Below are positions 33,727 through 44,033 of a stretch of DNA of 64,000 bases, one piece after another. Within the stretch, counting starts at the first letter, position 1. Every line of letters starts with the position of its first letter. The stretch spans positions 558,001 to 622,000 of the forward strand of contig NC_061462.1 in the NCBI RefSeq assembly GCF_022581195.2, read 5' to 3'. Below the pieces are notes generated by a model, which was not told where the DNA came from, did not search any database, and worked only from the letters and a program-made list of their open reading frames with translations. A program made the position numbers and the translations under genes. Source of the DNA: Helicoverpa zea. Lineage: Eukaryota; Arthropoda; Insecta; Lepidoptera; Noctuidae.

Positions 33727-33732
33727 AATAAA
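33727..33732 (+). promoter_or_regulatory. candidate polyadenylation signal of the cuticular-protein gene
   Basis: AATAAA about 255 bases after the stop codon, the first canonical hexamer I noticed in the 3' region. Confidence 0.4.
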
Positions 33733-34165
33733 TGGTAATCTTTTGTTTGCAGACAAAGTTGACAAGTTGACGCAACATTCTCGTTGCTCAACAACAATGT
33801 TGATCAACTGTTGCTATACACATGTTTACCATTAATACCTGGCGTATATTTATGTAGTCACCACATTTGTTCAGTTTTCTCTTGTATCCTGCTCCTTTGT
33901 TATGAAATATTAAAATTAGTGATACTGACGTTTTCCTCATAGTTACCACTGTTGATTTTAGTTTTTAGGATTTTATTTAGTGTCAGAGTCAAAAGATTTA
34001 AATTAAAATGTTTGCTGTACCCTATGTGCCTGAGGGTCATATTCAGTCTCACTTATGGACCCTTGTTAAGTGACCCAGGATTTACTCTAATTGAAAATAA
34101 GACATAGGTTAAAGCTTGCCAGTGAATATAAGTGCAGTTGAATGGGTAGTCAAAGCAATCTAATG

Positions 34166-34169
34166 CGTT
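34166..34169. repeat. target site duplication, left copy (gag-less Ty3/gypsy element)
   Basis: CGTT, repeated at 37364-37367 immediately outside the other LTR. Confidence 0.75.
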
Positions 34170-34381
34170 TGTAGGAAGAAATATAAATGGGTTTGGTATT
34201 TACATCGATATATTTACATAATATTTACAAGATAAATTGAGACAATAAAAATATACATTTTCTTCCTACCAAAGAGAAAAAACCGACTGCCGACTGGTTT
34301 GACAAGTCTTCATTTTTACGAACGTAGCTGCCAAACCAGCCGGCCAGTACCAATAAGTGGCGAAAGAGGTAGGTCACCACA
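34170..34381 (-). repeat. 3' long terminal repeat (212 bp)
   Basis: Minus-strand TGTGGTGACC to CTTCCTACA. I found no difference from the LTR at 37152-37363. A polypurine tract (nine G before TGATG on the minus strand, about 34383-34393) stands immediately upstream, as needed to prime plus-strand DNA synthesis. Confidence 0.93.
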
Positions 34382-34401
34382 TCACCCCCCCCCAGAGACC
34401 T

Positions 34402-37122
34402 TCAAGGGCGATAATAAGCTGGGAAGTGGACGCGACGTCCTGACCGCGTCGTTCTGATGACGCCATCGTCAGCCGAAGGTAAGCCTCGGTTATCCGCGTC
34501 AGGTGAGTAGCGATGAGTGTTATTGTCGAGTGGTGACTGTGGTGAGTTATGTGCGATAGTGTTGTGTGGTGAGTGTGCTGTGGTGTCAGGGTCACGCAGT
34601 ATGAAGGCCGGCTTGATGCGGTCTATCGATACTGTGACCTGTTTACCGTTCACCAGTAGTTTGAACACCTTGTCACCTCGTTCGAGCACCTTGTGAGGTC
34701 CAGAGTATGCCGGTTTCAGACCACCACCAGCAGTGCAGTCCCTAAGGAACACGTGCGTGGCTGTAGCCAGCTCCTTGAAGACAAATGTCTTGAAGCGGCT
34801 GTTGTGTCTGACTGCTGGTGCTGGCTGCAAACTCCGGACAATACTCCGAAGCCTAGAAAGGTAATCGGTCATGTCGACCGTTTCCTCGACCCGCGGGTCG
34901 AAGAACTCGCCTGGAAGGCGCAGTGGCTGGCCGAACACTAACTCGGCAGCGGAAGCCTGTACGTCTTCCTTGAAGGCACTGCGCACTCCTAACAGCACAA
35001 GTGGAAGAGATTCCACCCAACTGCTGCCTGCGTGGCAGGTGATTGCAGCCTTCAGTTGACGGTGGAATCGCTCCACCAGTCCGTTGCAGGCTGGATGGTA
35101 GGCAGTGGTCCTACGATGCTGAAAGCCAGCAATGCCGGATAGGCACTTAAAGAGGGCCGATTCGAACTGCCTACCTCTATCGGTAACGATATCCGATGGG
35201 CAGCCGAATCGGGCAATCCATCCACCCAGTAAGGCCTTTGCCACGGTTTCTGCAGTGATGTCTGCCAGGGGTATTGCCTCAGGCCATCGCGTAAAGCGAT
35301 CGACGGCGGTGAGACAATACCGGAAACCTTGACACAGCGGCAAAGGTCCTATGAGGTCAATGTGGATGAAGGCAAATCTCGCCTGGGGCAACTTAAAGGT
35401 CTGCAGTGGTGCAGAGACGTGCCGTGTGGTTTTAGAGCGCTGGCAAGCCAGACAACTCTGAGCCCAGTTACGACAGTCCTTCCTAACCCCAGGCCACACA
35501 TAGCGGGCTGCAATCAGCCTGGCAGACGCCTTAGTACCAGGGTGACTCAAGGAGTGCAGGCTGAGAAAAATTGACCTGCGCAGCTCCTTGGGCACAAAAG
35601 GTCTAGGCGTGCCGCTGCTGAGGTCGCAGTACAGCTGCTGTTGTGAACCTGGGACGCTAACCAACTGCAGACGCAGTGAGTTGTCCCCGGCGAGCAGCTG
35701 CTGCAGCTCCTGGTCATCTTCTTGTGCTGCAGCGATCCTCTCGACGGGCACAGGTTGAGTAATCTCCTCAACCCGCGAAAGGGTATCCGCCACGACATTA
35801 TCCTTCCCGGAGATGTGCCTGATGTCAGTAGTGAACTGAGCAATCAGGTCCAGGTGACGGAACTGTCGTGGGGAACAGTTTTCTTTACGAGAGGTGAAGG
35901 CGAATGTGAGAGGTTTGTGGTCCGTGTAGATCACGAAGTCACGAGCCTCCAGCATATGCCTGAAGTACTTCACGCTCTCGTAAATAGCGAGCAGTTCACG
36001 GTCGTAAGGAGAGTACTTAACCTGCGCGTCGCTCAGCTTCCTGGAAAAGAATGCCAGAGGCTCCCATGCTCCTCCGGTACGCTGCTGTAGAACTGCACCT
36101 ATAGCCTTGTCAGACGCATCCGTGACCAGCGCCATCTTGGCGGTGCAGTCAGGATGCGCCAACAGTGCTGCTCGACACAGACTGTCCTTGCAGCCCTGGA
36201 ACGCCTCACGTTGGTCCGCTGTGAAATTGACAGGGTGCGAACCCTTCACGGAGTCGGAGAGCAGGCTGTTGAGAGGTGCTTGACAGGCTGCGGCATTCGG
36301 GATGAACCTGCGGTAGAAATTTAGCATCCCGAGGAATCTGCGCAGCTCCCTGACCGTTTTTGGCTCAGGAAAATTCTGGACAGCCTCAACTTTGGCAGGC
36401 AACGGTCTCGTCCCTTTGGAAGAGATGTGATACCCTAAAAAATTAACCTCCGACGCACCAAAGACGCACTTAGCACTGTTGATGACCATACCATACTCTC
36501 GCAGTCTGGTGAACAGCTGACGCAGGTGCAGCTCGTGCGTCTTTTGGTCTTTCGAGAACACCAAAAAATCGTCAAGATATGCGTATGTAAAGTCCAAACC
36601 CCTGAGCATCTCATCCACGAAGCGCTGAAACGTCTGTGCGGCATTTCGAAGCCCGAACGTCATGAACGGAAATTCGAAAAGCCCGAACGGAGTCGTGATC
36701 GCAGTCTTCGGGATGTCATCCGGATGCACTGGAATCTGGTTATAAGCCTTAACTAGGTCAATCTGCGAGAAGATGGTACAGCCAGACAAGCTGTGCGCGA
36801 AGTCCTGGATGTGCCGGATAGGGTATTGATCCGGGACAGTGCGTGCGTTCAGCATCCTGTAGTCGCCACAAGGGCGCCATCTATTGCCCTTTTTAGGAAC
36901 GAGGTGAAGAGGCGACGACCACGGTGACTCGGATAAACGGCAGATACCGGACCGCAACATGTCATCAAACTCAGCCTTCGCAATTTTTAATTTGTCCGGT
37001 GCTAATCTGCGTGGGGATGAAGATACTGGTGGAACACGCACGCCCACGCGGCATGCCTCCGCAGCGTCGATGCCGACTTTGCTAGTCTCAGCACCGTCAA
37101 CGTCGGCTTTGCTGATCGACAT
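34402..37122 (-). CDS. Ty3/gypsy Pol: reverse transcriptase, RNase H, integrase
   Basis: 906 codons, uninterrupted. An N-terminal leader of about 28 residues (ADVDGAETSKVGIDAAE) is joined directly to the start of the reverse-transcriptase region. Reverse transcriptase: SPLHLVPKK, FSQIDLVKAYNQIPV with the first Asp (about 119), and the YAYLDDFLVF active site (about 181). RNase H: LVTDASDKAIGAVL (about 331), LLAIYESVKYF and TDHKPL. Integrase: an HHCC zinc finger ending CLACQRSK (about 565), the first Asp in HIDLIGPLP, VTDRGRQFES and NGLVERFHRQ for the DDE triad (about 585-695), and KPAYSGPHKVL near the C-terminus. No capsid or protease sequence precedes it. Reverse transcription and integration functions look intact by motif. 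Confidence 0.92.
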   Translation of the reverse strand: MSISKADVDGAETSKVGIDAAEACRVGVRVPPVSSSPRRLAPDKLKIAKAEFDDMLRSGICRLSESPWSSPLHLVPKKGNRWRPCGDYRMLNARTVPDQYPIRHIQDFAHSLSGCTIFSQIDLVKAYNQIPVHPDDIPKTAITTPFGLFEFPFMTFGLRNAAQTFQRFVDEMLRGLDFTYAYLDDFLVFSKDQKTHELHLRQLFTRLREYGMVINSAKCVFGASEVNFLGYHISSKGTRPLPAKVEAVQNFPEPKTVRELRRFLGMLNFYRRFIPNAAACQAPLNSLLSDSVKGSHPVNFTADQREAFQGCKDSLCRAALLAHPDCTAKMALVTDASDKAIGAVLQQRTGGAWEPLAFFSRKLSDAQVKYSPYDRELLAIYESVKYFRHMLEARDFVIYTDHKPLTFAFTSRKENCSPRQFRHLDLIAQFTTDIRHISGKDNVVADTLSRVEEITQPVPVERIAAAQEDDQELQQLLAGDNSLRLQLVSVPGSQQQLYCDLSSGTPRPFVPKELRRSIFLSLHSLSHPGTKASARLIAARYVWPGVRKDCRNWAQSCLACQRSKTTRHVSAPLQTFKLPQARFAFIHIDLIGPLPLCQGFRYCLTAVDRFTRWPEAIPLADITAETVAKALLGGWIARFGCPSDIVTDRGRQFESALFKCLSGIAGFQHRRTTAYHPACNGLVERFHRQLKAAITCHAGSSWVESLPLVLLGVRSAFKEDVQASAAELVFGQPLRLPGEFFDPRVEETVDMTDYLSRLRSIVRSLQPAPAVRHNSRFKTFVFKELATATHVFLRDCTAGGGLKPAYSGPHKVLERGDKVFKLLVNGKQVTVSIDRIKPAFILRDPDTTAHSPHNTIAHNSPQSPLDNNTHRYSPDADNRGLPSADDGVIRTTRSGRRVHFPAYYRP

Positions 37123-37151
37123 TGTTGTCGTGCTCAGACGGGGTCACCAAA

Positions 37152-37363
37152 TGTAGGAAGAAATATAAATGGGTTTGGTATTTACATCGATATATTTACA
37201 TAATATTTACAAGATAAATTGAGACAATAAAAATATACATTTTCTTCCTACCAAAGAGAAAAAACCGACTGCCGACTGGTTTGACAAGTCTTCATTTTTA
37301 CGAACGTAGCTGCCAAACCAGCCGGCCAGTACCAATAAGTGGCGAAAGAGGTAGGTCACCACA
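37152..37363 (-). repeat. 5' long terminal repeat (212 bp)
   Basis: Same sequence as 34170-34381. It would carry the promoter for the element RNA on the minus strand; no transcription start was assigned. Confidence 0.93.
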
Positions 37364-37367
37364 CGTT
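37364..37367. repeat. target site duplication, right copy (gag-less Ty3/gypsy element)
   Basis: CGTT, matching 34166-34169. Confidence 0.75.
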
Positions 37368-37523
37368 TAAGATCCCATCGCTAATTTAGTACGAAGGATA
37401 GACTGTGGAGCTCAAGTAGACAAGACAATTTTTTTGCGTTTTTAGTGTTTACCTTTTGTAAATCAGTCAGTCTGACTGTCCGTTCTAACTACCACATACC
37501 TACCTAGGACTTGAAAACAATCC

Positions 37524-37730
37524 CTACTAATATAAAAAGCTAAAGAGTTTGTTTGTTTATTTGAACTCACTAAAATCAACAACTACGTGTCCGATTGAAA
37601 TAATTCCCGCAGTAGTTGATAGATGCCCATGTATCTAGGAAGGCTAGTTTTTATCCTGGTGCGCGAAGTAGCGTGTCCTAGCATCTACACGACGTGGATA
37701 AAACAGCTGGCGGAAGCTGGTCATTAAATA
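37524..37730 (+). repeat. Helitron-like (Lep1-type) short repeat, tentative
   Basis: It begins TCCCTACTAATATAAAAAGC and AAGAGTTTGTTTGTTT and ends near GGCGGAAGCTGGT. This is the start and end style of short Helitron-like repeats abundant in Lepidoptera (5' TC, 3' CTAG-like with a preceding stem). The 3' CTAGT is mutated to CTGGT. The class is inferred from memory of the family style. Confidence 0.4.
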
Positions 37731-39200
37731 TTTTCTTAAGCACTGGACTGTTTTTATACCTTTTCCATTCATCTGTAGCGAGTTTCTTGAACATTTATAA
37801 ATCAAATGCACTTGTAAATCAATTGTACTTTTCTTATATTATTTATCTTTATAACAAAAATTATGTTTTGCTATCATAATCTCAACGGTGTATCATTACT
37901 TGAAGAATTCGATGTCGATTGTATAAACTTCACGTATTTATAATGTTTTCATAATAATTGTAAACCGCGTCAGATTTCAATGTTTTTAGTTTTATTCAGG
38001 CGCTTAATGGACTAGTCAAAGCAAGATTCCGCCAACTGAACTAGACATAATCTATGGTACTACAATTACAATGAGTTTGTTTGTTTTTTATTCACTCACT
38101 TCAGGAACAGCTCGCCTTATCTGAAAAGGTCTCGCACTTAGATGTTACACGAGATGAGAATGTCCTTTTATCCAACAAACAAACTATTCAGCTTAATAAT
38201 ATTAGTAGGTTATTTTAATGTCGTTTTCTTACCTGGGTACTAAATGAATAAGGCAGTTTCTATTCGTTACGTATTGTTATGTTTCAATTTGTACAGAACC
38301 TTTCATAGACTGGTGGATTTTAACTTTTTTCCTAGAGTTTTCATTGTTTTTTAAAGCAGCCTATCCTTATGTTCCCATGTGTAAATACTTATTTTATTTT
38401 ACTCTATTGTGTGTGTGTTTATACCTCATTTTTTACGGAAATCTTTTTTATTTAAAATAAATGTAAATTATGGTTTTATGGTAGTTTTATTTACTTTCAG
38501 GCAAAATCCTTTATGTATTTCTGTCTATTATACATTTAAGAAATTCTATACACAAAAAATTACAGTGTCCAACAATATCACGATTATCGTCGCTTAGTAA
38601 ATAATGACAGTTTGTTGATTATGATGATGAACTGATGAATCATAATAGATATAAATATAGGATAGATATTTTGGATGCCTGTAGGAACATTACTTGCTAA
38701 AAGTAATACAAAGGTTGTTTTAACTAACTTCTAAAATGAAGCAATGAAAAGCAAAATCATAAAAGCTGTTGATATTTTCAAAAGAAAACAATCTGTGATA
38801 AAATAAACACACAAACAAACAAACAAAACAACAAATAAACACATATTTTAATAGATAATGTTTCACATTTTTAAAAAGACGTTTATTTCCAAAAAAATAC
38901 ATTGGTATTTAAGAGGAACTAAAAATATACGTAGGCAACATACTGCAAACGCCTAGTAAAAAACTACGTTCCTACACTTTGAACTTAGGTAGCGCCTTAA
39001 AAAAATATCTCTGCAACACTGCTCCGTTAAGGCTTGCTAGTCTTACTACCAGAGCAATGCAAATTAATCGTTTATGTAAGACTAAACTAAGTAGAATAAA
39101 GTTACGTTATCTATACTAATATTCTATGCAACTGTTTTCAGTCCTGAAGAGGACCCCTAAAAACATTTTCTTTAACTACACAAATCAGACAAGTTATTTG
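37731..39200. other. intergenic sequence with no recognisable gene
   Basis: AT-rich. At 38060-38210 a GAGTTTGTTTGTTTTTTATT block suggests a second decayed Helitron-like repeat. Nothing else is identifiable. Confidence 0.4.
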
Positions 39201-39216
39201 ACCTTATTTTTCACCT
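39201..39216. repeat. target site duplication, left copy (R1-clade copy 2)
   Basis: ACCTTATTTTTCACCT, repeated at 40001-40016. Confidence 0.9.
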
Positions 39217-40000
39217 TTTTTTTTTTTTTTTTTTTATCGACGTAAAATCATCAAATGACCCCTCCCGCTGTGGGTTAGCAGCGGTGAGGGAGTGTCAGAC
39301 TTTTACTGACTAAAATCGTCGTGTTCCGTCATAGGCCTTTTATGTACCAGGGCCGCGGTATCTCTTTCGAACAACCCGCAGCCCCGGCAGGCCTTGGCCC
39401 TGCTGGGCCCCGCTGGGGTTGCTGACGTCTCTTTGAGGAGCGCGTGGAACAACGCGCGCCGTCGACACGGGTCTGTCGTCTAGGAAGACAGAGGGACGAT
39501 GAGCCACCCGAACTCACCGCCCACAGACCCACGCCTACGGTGGCCGGGAGTCATCTCGCGACACCCGGCGCCCATGGTGTCTACCTGGTCCAGCGCGGCG
39601 GCCGGGATGAGAGGTGCGAACTCTCTGGCGTTCCGCCTCCTCCTTCTCGAGCATGACCGCTTCGCAGAAGGAGGCGACGGCATCCCATTCCCTCTCGCCC
39701 CGGACCATGGCCTGAACCAGGGCCGGACGCGAGAGGTCGCCGCCGCCCAAAGCCTCGACGAGGACCCGGCGGTGCCCCTCCCATGCGGGGCACACCTGGA
39801 CTGTGTGGTCCACCGTGTCCTCGGGGCTGTCCGCACAATGGTGACACCCGGGCGCCTCCTCACGACCGATGCGGTGCAGGTACCTCCCGAAACAACCGTG
39901 TCCGGTGAGGACCTGCGTCATGCGGTACGTGAGGGCGCCGTGACTCCTCCCGAGCCACTCCTCAAAGAGGGGACTTACCGCCACGATGGTGGCGTGCCCT
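39217..40000 (-). mobile_element. short R1-clade LINE 3' copy 2 with 16-bp duplication
   Basis: Minus-strand structure as in 23277-24058: AGGGCACG start, C-terminal polyprotein domain with the GCHHC...DHTVQVCPAW motif, 3' untranslated region and A tail. I see two substitutions between the copies outside the tail (at about 39296 and 39777). The 16-bp duplication is perfect and unrelated to that of copy 1, so they are separate insertions. Open frames on both strands arise from the GC-rich sequence; no complete LINE protein is encoded. Confidence 0.92.
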
Positions 40001-40016
40001 ACCTTATTTTTCACCT
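40001..40016. repeat. target site duplication, right copy (R1-clade copy 2)
   Basis: ACCTTATTTTTCACCT, identical to 39201-39216. Confidence 0.9.
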
Positions 40017-40679
40017 ATAAGTATATAATAAGGAACTACCATCTCTCAAAACAAAATAACATCAGAAATATTAAAAGCTACTCAATTTCAAGCCTCAAAA
40101 AAAAACTTACGAACCATTTAAACGCATTACAGCTACCGATTCAGAGATTAATCTATTGTACGGCTAATATTGTTAGCTTAAGCTCCAAGGATTATTTGCC
40201 ATCGATACTCGTTTTGTGAGCCGTGGCGCGTCTGTCAAAGATACACATCTTTTGAAACGGGTCACACTTGACAACTTTGGTCAAATGGTTGTTTTTTGTT
40301 TTGTTTTTTTTTTTGTTTTTTTTTTGTGCATTTTTTATTGATTTTTGGATTGAGTGAATTTGTTGGTTGGAATTTTTATAAATTTTACGAAAATTCTCCT
40401 TTTTATTGATTAAACATTCTCATTCTCAATTTGCGATAAGAAGCTTACACACAATGACAACTGACGGAATTTCCATAAGATAGGTATTCGCCAAAATAAA
40501 TACAGAAAAGGAAGATATCTATTATCATAATTCAAAGTGCAAATCCGGGCTGTATTAGTTTTAGAAACTTATGTCATGTTTAAAATAAGTAATCATAAGG
40601 TAGCGCGTGGCGCGCTAGGGACCGAGGATCTTCAGGATATTTGATAATTAAAACATTAAATAATAAATAAATAAATAAA
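40017..40679. other. intergenic, with a T-rich low-complexity run
   Basis: 40288-40340 is a T/G-poor run of TTTTTTGTTTT units. 40655-40679 is an (ATAA)n run adjoining the truncated LINE. No gene is seen. Confidence 0.5.
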
Positions 40680-41114
40680 GTGACGAACTCGAGTCTCTTA
40701 CCTTGTCTGACATATGGGTGCCAAACGTGGAAGTTCTCTTCTAAGTCCACAAACAAAATCAGATCCTGCCAAAGGGGCATAGAGAGGAGCATGCTGAATA
40801 TTAGGAAGATAGACAGGGTAAGACATACTAATATAAGAAAAACCACCAAAGCAATAGATGCTCAAACCTACGCACTTCAGCAGAAGTGGAGATGGGCTGG
40901 TCATGTCGCAAGATGTACAGACCAGAGATGGACTGCGAGAGTAACATCGTGGAGAGGCCCCATGGGTAAGAGAAGCCGAGGGAAACCACTAACAAGATGG
41001 GAAGATGACCTAAAACGGACTGCTGGCCCATCCTGGCAAGACGTAGCACGTGACAGAGAGACATGGGCATCTTTGGAGGAGGCCTATACCCAATCCGGGG
41101 TTCATGCTGAATAA
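40680..41114 (+). pseudogene. C-terminal 144 codons of an RTE-like LINE polyprotein
   Basis: Open but truncated. It reads LPCLTYGCQTWKF, then QKWRWAGHVARCTDQRWTAR, GPMGKRSRGKPLTRWEDDL, RDRETWASLEEAYTQSGVHAE and a stop. Each block has its counterpart at the end of the frame at 12185-13966. The catalytic part is missing, so no active product is expected. Confidence 0.85.
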
Positions 41115-41202
41115 ACATAAAGTGTATAAAAAATGTAAATACTTAAACTATGCAGAAGCATGAAATAAATGGCTTATTTATTTATTTATTTATTTATTTA
41201 AT
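40680..41202 (+). mobile_element. 5'-truncated RTE-like LINE copy with (ATTT)n tail
   Basis: The copy begins within the LTYGCQTW block, ends its frame at 41114, and has a 3' untranslated region with AAATAAATGGC followed by a (TTTA)n tail at 41172-41202. It belongs to the same family as 12076-14118: the C-terminal blocks and AATAAATGGC end are shared, but the tail unit here is four bases instead of three. Confidence 0.85.
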
Positions 41203-43993
41203 GAATATAAACTTACGACGAAAGAGTATCTAACTACTCTACAGTACCTATATCAATTTACCGCAATTGTAAAAACTGGAAAATTCATTAAACCAATCCT
41301 TTATAGCATTTATCTTATAAAATAATTTCACAAAATCTTAAGGTACGCAGCTAAGTAGATAATTATCACACTCTATCGTACAACAAAGAAATCTCATTTC
41401 AGATAGGTTACCGATACTCTGAAATGATAGTATCTAAGTAAAATAATAATTAATCCGTTGGATAATAATAATGAAAACAAAGGCATCCTGTCTCCACACT
41501 GCAGTTAATACGTGCATGATAACAAATATTATTATAATTGATAAGAAACAAGCAATTACGTAGACGCCGGCGGTAAGATTGCCTTAGTCAAAAACATCAG
41601 TATCTATTGTTAAGATCTAATAAGAAATATCATCAATGCTACCACGATACGCAGTAATGATAGCGATTATTGACAATGGATGGGTTGCCAAATGGTTCAG
41701 TATATTTTCAGTAAATGTAGGAGTAGGTTAAGGGTTTGTAACAACACATCTTTGACTAGCATTCCACACTAACCAAGAGCTTTATTCCGGGGCTGCGATT
41801 TTTCGAAGAGAAGAAATTGGAGAGTTACTGCGGCTGTGGTACACGAAGGATTCCAAAAGACACATAGGTGAGTCAGTCAGTAAAAGTCTGACACACCTTT
41901 CCACTGGAAATTCTGATAGGCCTCCTTTATTCATTCCTAAAAGGATTGTTTGGAAGTGGCCTGCGTCCAGCGCCTGACCACCTCGTTGACCCATGACCTT
42001 TGTCAGATGACCATCTTGTTGGTGACTGTCGTATGCTAGATTTGCTTGGACTGGCTTCCACACGCGGTAAGGAATATCGGGTGCTCGTAAAGAGACTTTT
42101 GTGTTGTTGTTTTTTGCAAGATTTTCAAGGAATTCTAAAACAGTACAAAAGTAAAATTGATTAATTGCTAATACATTATGATAGTGTTGGCAGTTGGTAT
42201 CGCTGATAAACGGCTTACATCGACACAGTTATACGTTGCGATAGCTGCAATGATTTCCGAATAAGCATGTCATGGTTACGCAAGAAATGGTCAGTTTACA
42301 AATAGGATCACTTTTGAAAATAATACTGTAAAAGATCAGTTTCATCATCTACTTACCCAAGTATCTTAGCTTCTAAAAGATAATGCTCACTTCAAACTTA
42401 CTTGGAGCTACAAATACGGAAAGACACTAACCTTCTACTTTTGAACTTATTCAAAAAAACCTCACACAATCTCACCCTACATCAAAAAAATGTCTACAGC
42501 CTACAGCACAATCCTCAATTTTTAACATGGAAGAGGACTCTGCATTTCTGGCAGACGTTTTAATTTCCCATACACCCCATCGCAACACATAGAACACTAT
42601 ATTTACTGGCCTTGTTTTTAGTAGCCTTGCTTGCATCTCAAACAATCACAAATATTAGCAAAACAAAAGACAGTGCTAACAATATACGCGTGCCATCACC
42701 CCTTTAAATTCAAACAACATCTCCTTACATCTTAATTCCCTAAAGTGTGTTGTATTCTCCGAAGTCCTGGGTCCAGTACCCAGGGCTGGACGGACAAAGG
42801 TATCCTTTATATGTATAAATGTATAAAATAATACTGTTGTTAGTTTGTGGAGGCGTCCCAGCGAGCTGTCACAACAACACGGACTCGCGCCTCGGCGGAT
42901 GTGTTGTGTTGCTCAAAGTTCTTGCAAAGGATATCAGGCAAGGCGTAATAATATAATAGAGAAGTTACAGTTCGTTCCATTTGTGACTGGTGTCCTTAAC
43001 TATAGAAAAGACGCTCTTCTAAATCTAATTCTCACTAAGACGTAAGTACTACTCTGCTGTGTTGAATTTGCAACAAGACTGTCATTTTCGAAACAGAGAG
43101 TGTTTTTTTTTTGCCGAAATATGATCATCCTACAATACAATCCATACATTATGTTATTTTAAAATCAATATTACATAGTCTGAATTTCAACATTTGATTA
43201 TTCTAAACCTCTAATGCTATAAAAACGTTTTTTGCAATTCCATTGACTTTTCTACTTAAACTTTGCGCACCAGTGTTCCTGCCGTCAATCGTTCAATGAT
43301 TCGGAACGGCATCTCATTTTTTTCGGAGCCGGGTCGGTGTCACGCCACGGCAGGTAGACTCAGACTATATAGTATGAAATACATGATACAATATTGACAT
43401 CAACCTGTAGGTTTCACTCGGTTTTGAAGGATATGATTACCTACGTGAAGGGAAGCTGTGACTCCTAAGAAGACCTGAAGTTAATTGTCATCTTTTATCA
43501 CAAATCTCACACCATGAGGGTGCTATACCTATGACCTTACGCTAAAACCACAATCCATTCTAAAAAGTTTTCATGTGCCCTGAAACATTAGGATTTTTTG
43601 GTGACTTAGGTTTAAAAAGGATATTCAGGAAACATGTTACATATATTTGTCTCCCCTTTTTGCCCCAATTAAGAAGTAGAATCTTGAACAGAGCGCCACG
43701 TAGTTTTAGAACCAAATATTTTTGTACGAAATTTATTTAAGGCAGTCTTGAGCTAGTTTCTTTTTGAAACAAAAGCCCTCTACAGTTCAAATATAAACCA
43801 AGAAGGTCTAAAGCTCGAAAGAGTCTAGATAGCAAGGTGTTGTGATGCCCAGATAACGCGCTCTACCCGACGTGCAAGGAAATTGCAGTCAGCGGCACGC
43901 ACACACGCTCACGCTTGCGTGCATACATGTGTGTGAGCGCCCTACATACGCAATTGTGTTTGTGGGACTGGGAAACTGGGGCATTGGTGTTGG
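41203..43993. other. intergenic sequence without a convincing gene
   Basis: 41782-42063 (minus) is an open frame whose DNA contains GGCGCTGGACGCAGGCC- and GTGTCAGACTTTTACTGAC-like words common in lepidopteran LINE remains, so it is probably repeat-derived. 42845-43045 (+) is flanked by possible splice sites but has no known motif. Confidence 0.4.
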
Positions 43994-44033
43994 AAAAAAT
44001 GCTGGGCCTAACAAAAGTGGCCCAGCATTTTTT
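43994..44033. repeat. short perfect inverted repeat (15-bp stem, 10-base loop)
   Basis: AAAAAATGCTGGGCC at 43994-44008 pairs perfectly with 44019-44033. RNA from this region would form a hairpin followed by a T-rich stretch. Its role is unknown; it is short for a microRNA precursor. Confidence 0.7.

Larger units (their letters stand above)
34170..37363 (-). mobile_element. Ty3/gypsy LTR retrotransposon lacking gag and protease
   Basis: 3194 bases bounded by identical 212-bp LTRs and a 4-bp duplication (CGTT). The primer-binding region TGGTGACCCCGTC begins two bases after the 5' LTR (37149 downward). The only open frame is pol, starting 30 bases after the LTR. Identical LTRs indicate a very recent insertion. 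The absence of gag and protease means the copy must have used particle proteins supplied in trans, or lost them afterwards. Confidence 0.92.

Noticed and set aside
35547..36090. Other-frame open stretches on both strands within the Ty3/gypsy pol
   Set aside because: Shadows of the 906-codon frame, which alone carries the catalytic motifs.
41782..42063. 93-codon minus-strand frame
   Set aside because: The DNA shares words with LINE remains and no protein motif is recognisable. It is kept only as a note under the intergenic stretch.
42845..43045. Possible exon with TTAG acceptor and GTAAGT donor
   Set aside because: No known motif and no partner exon of matching phase could be found.
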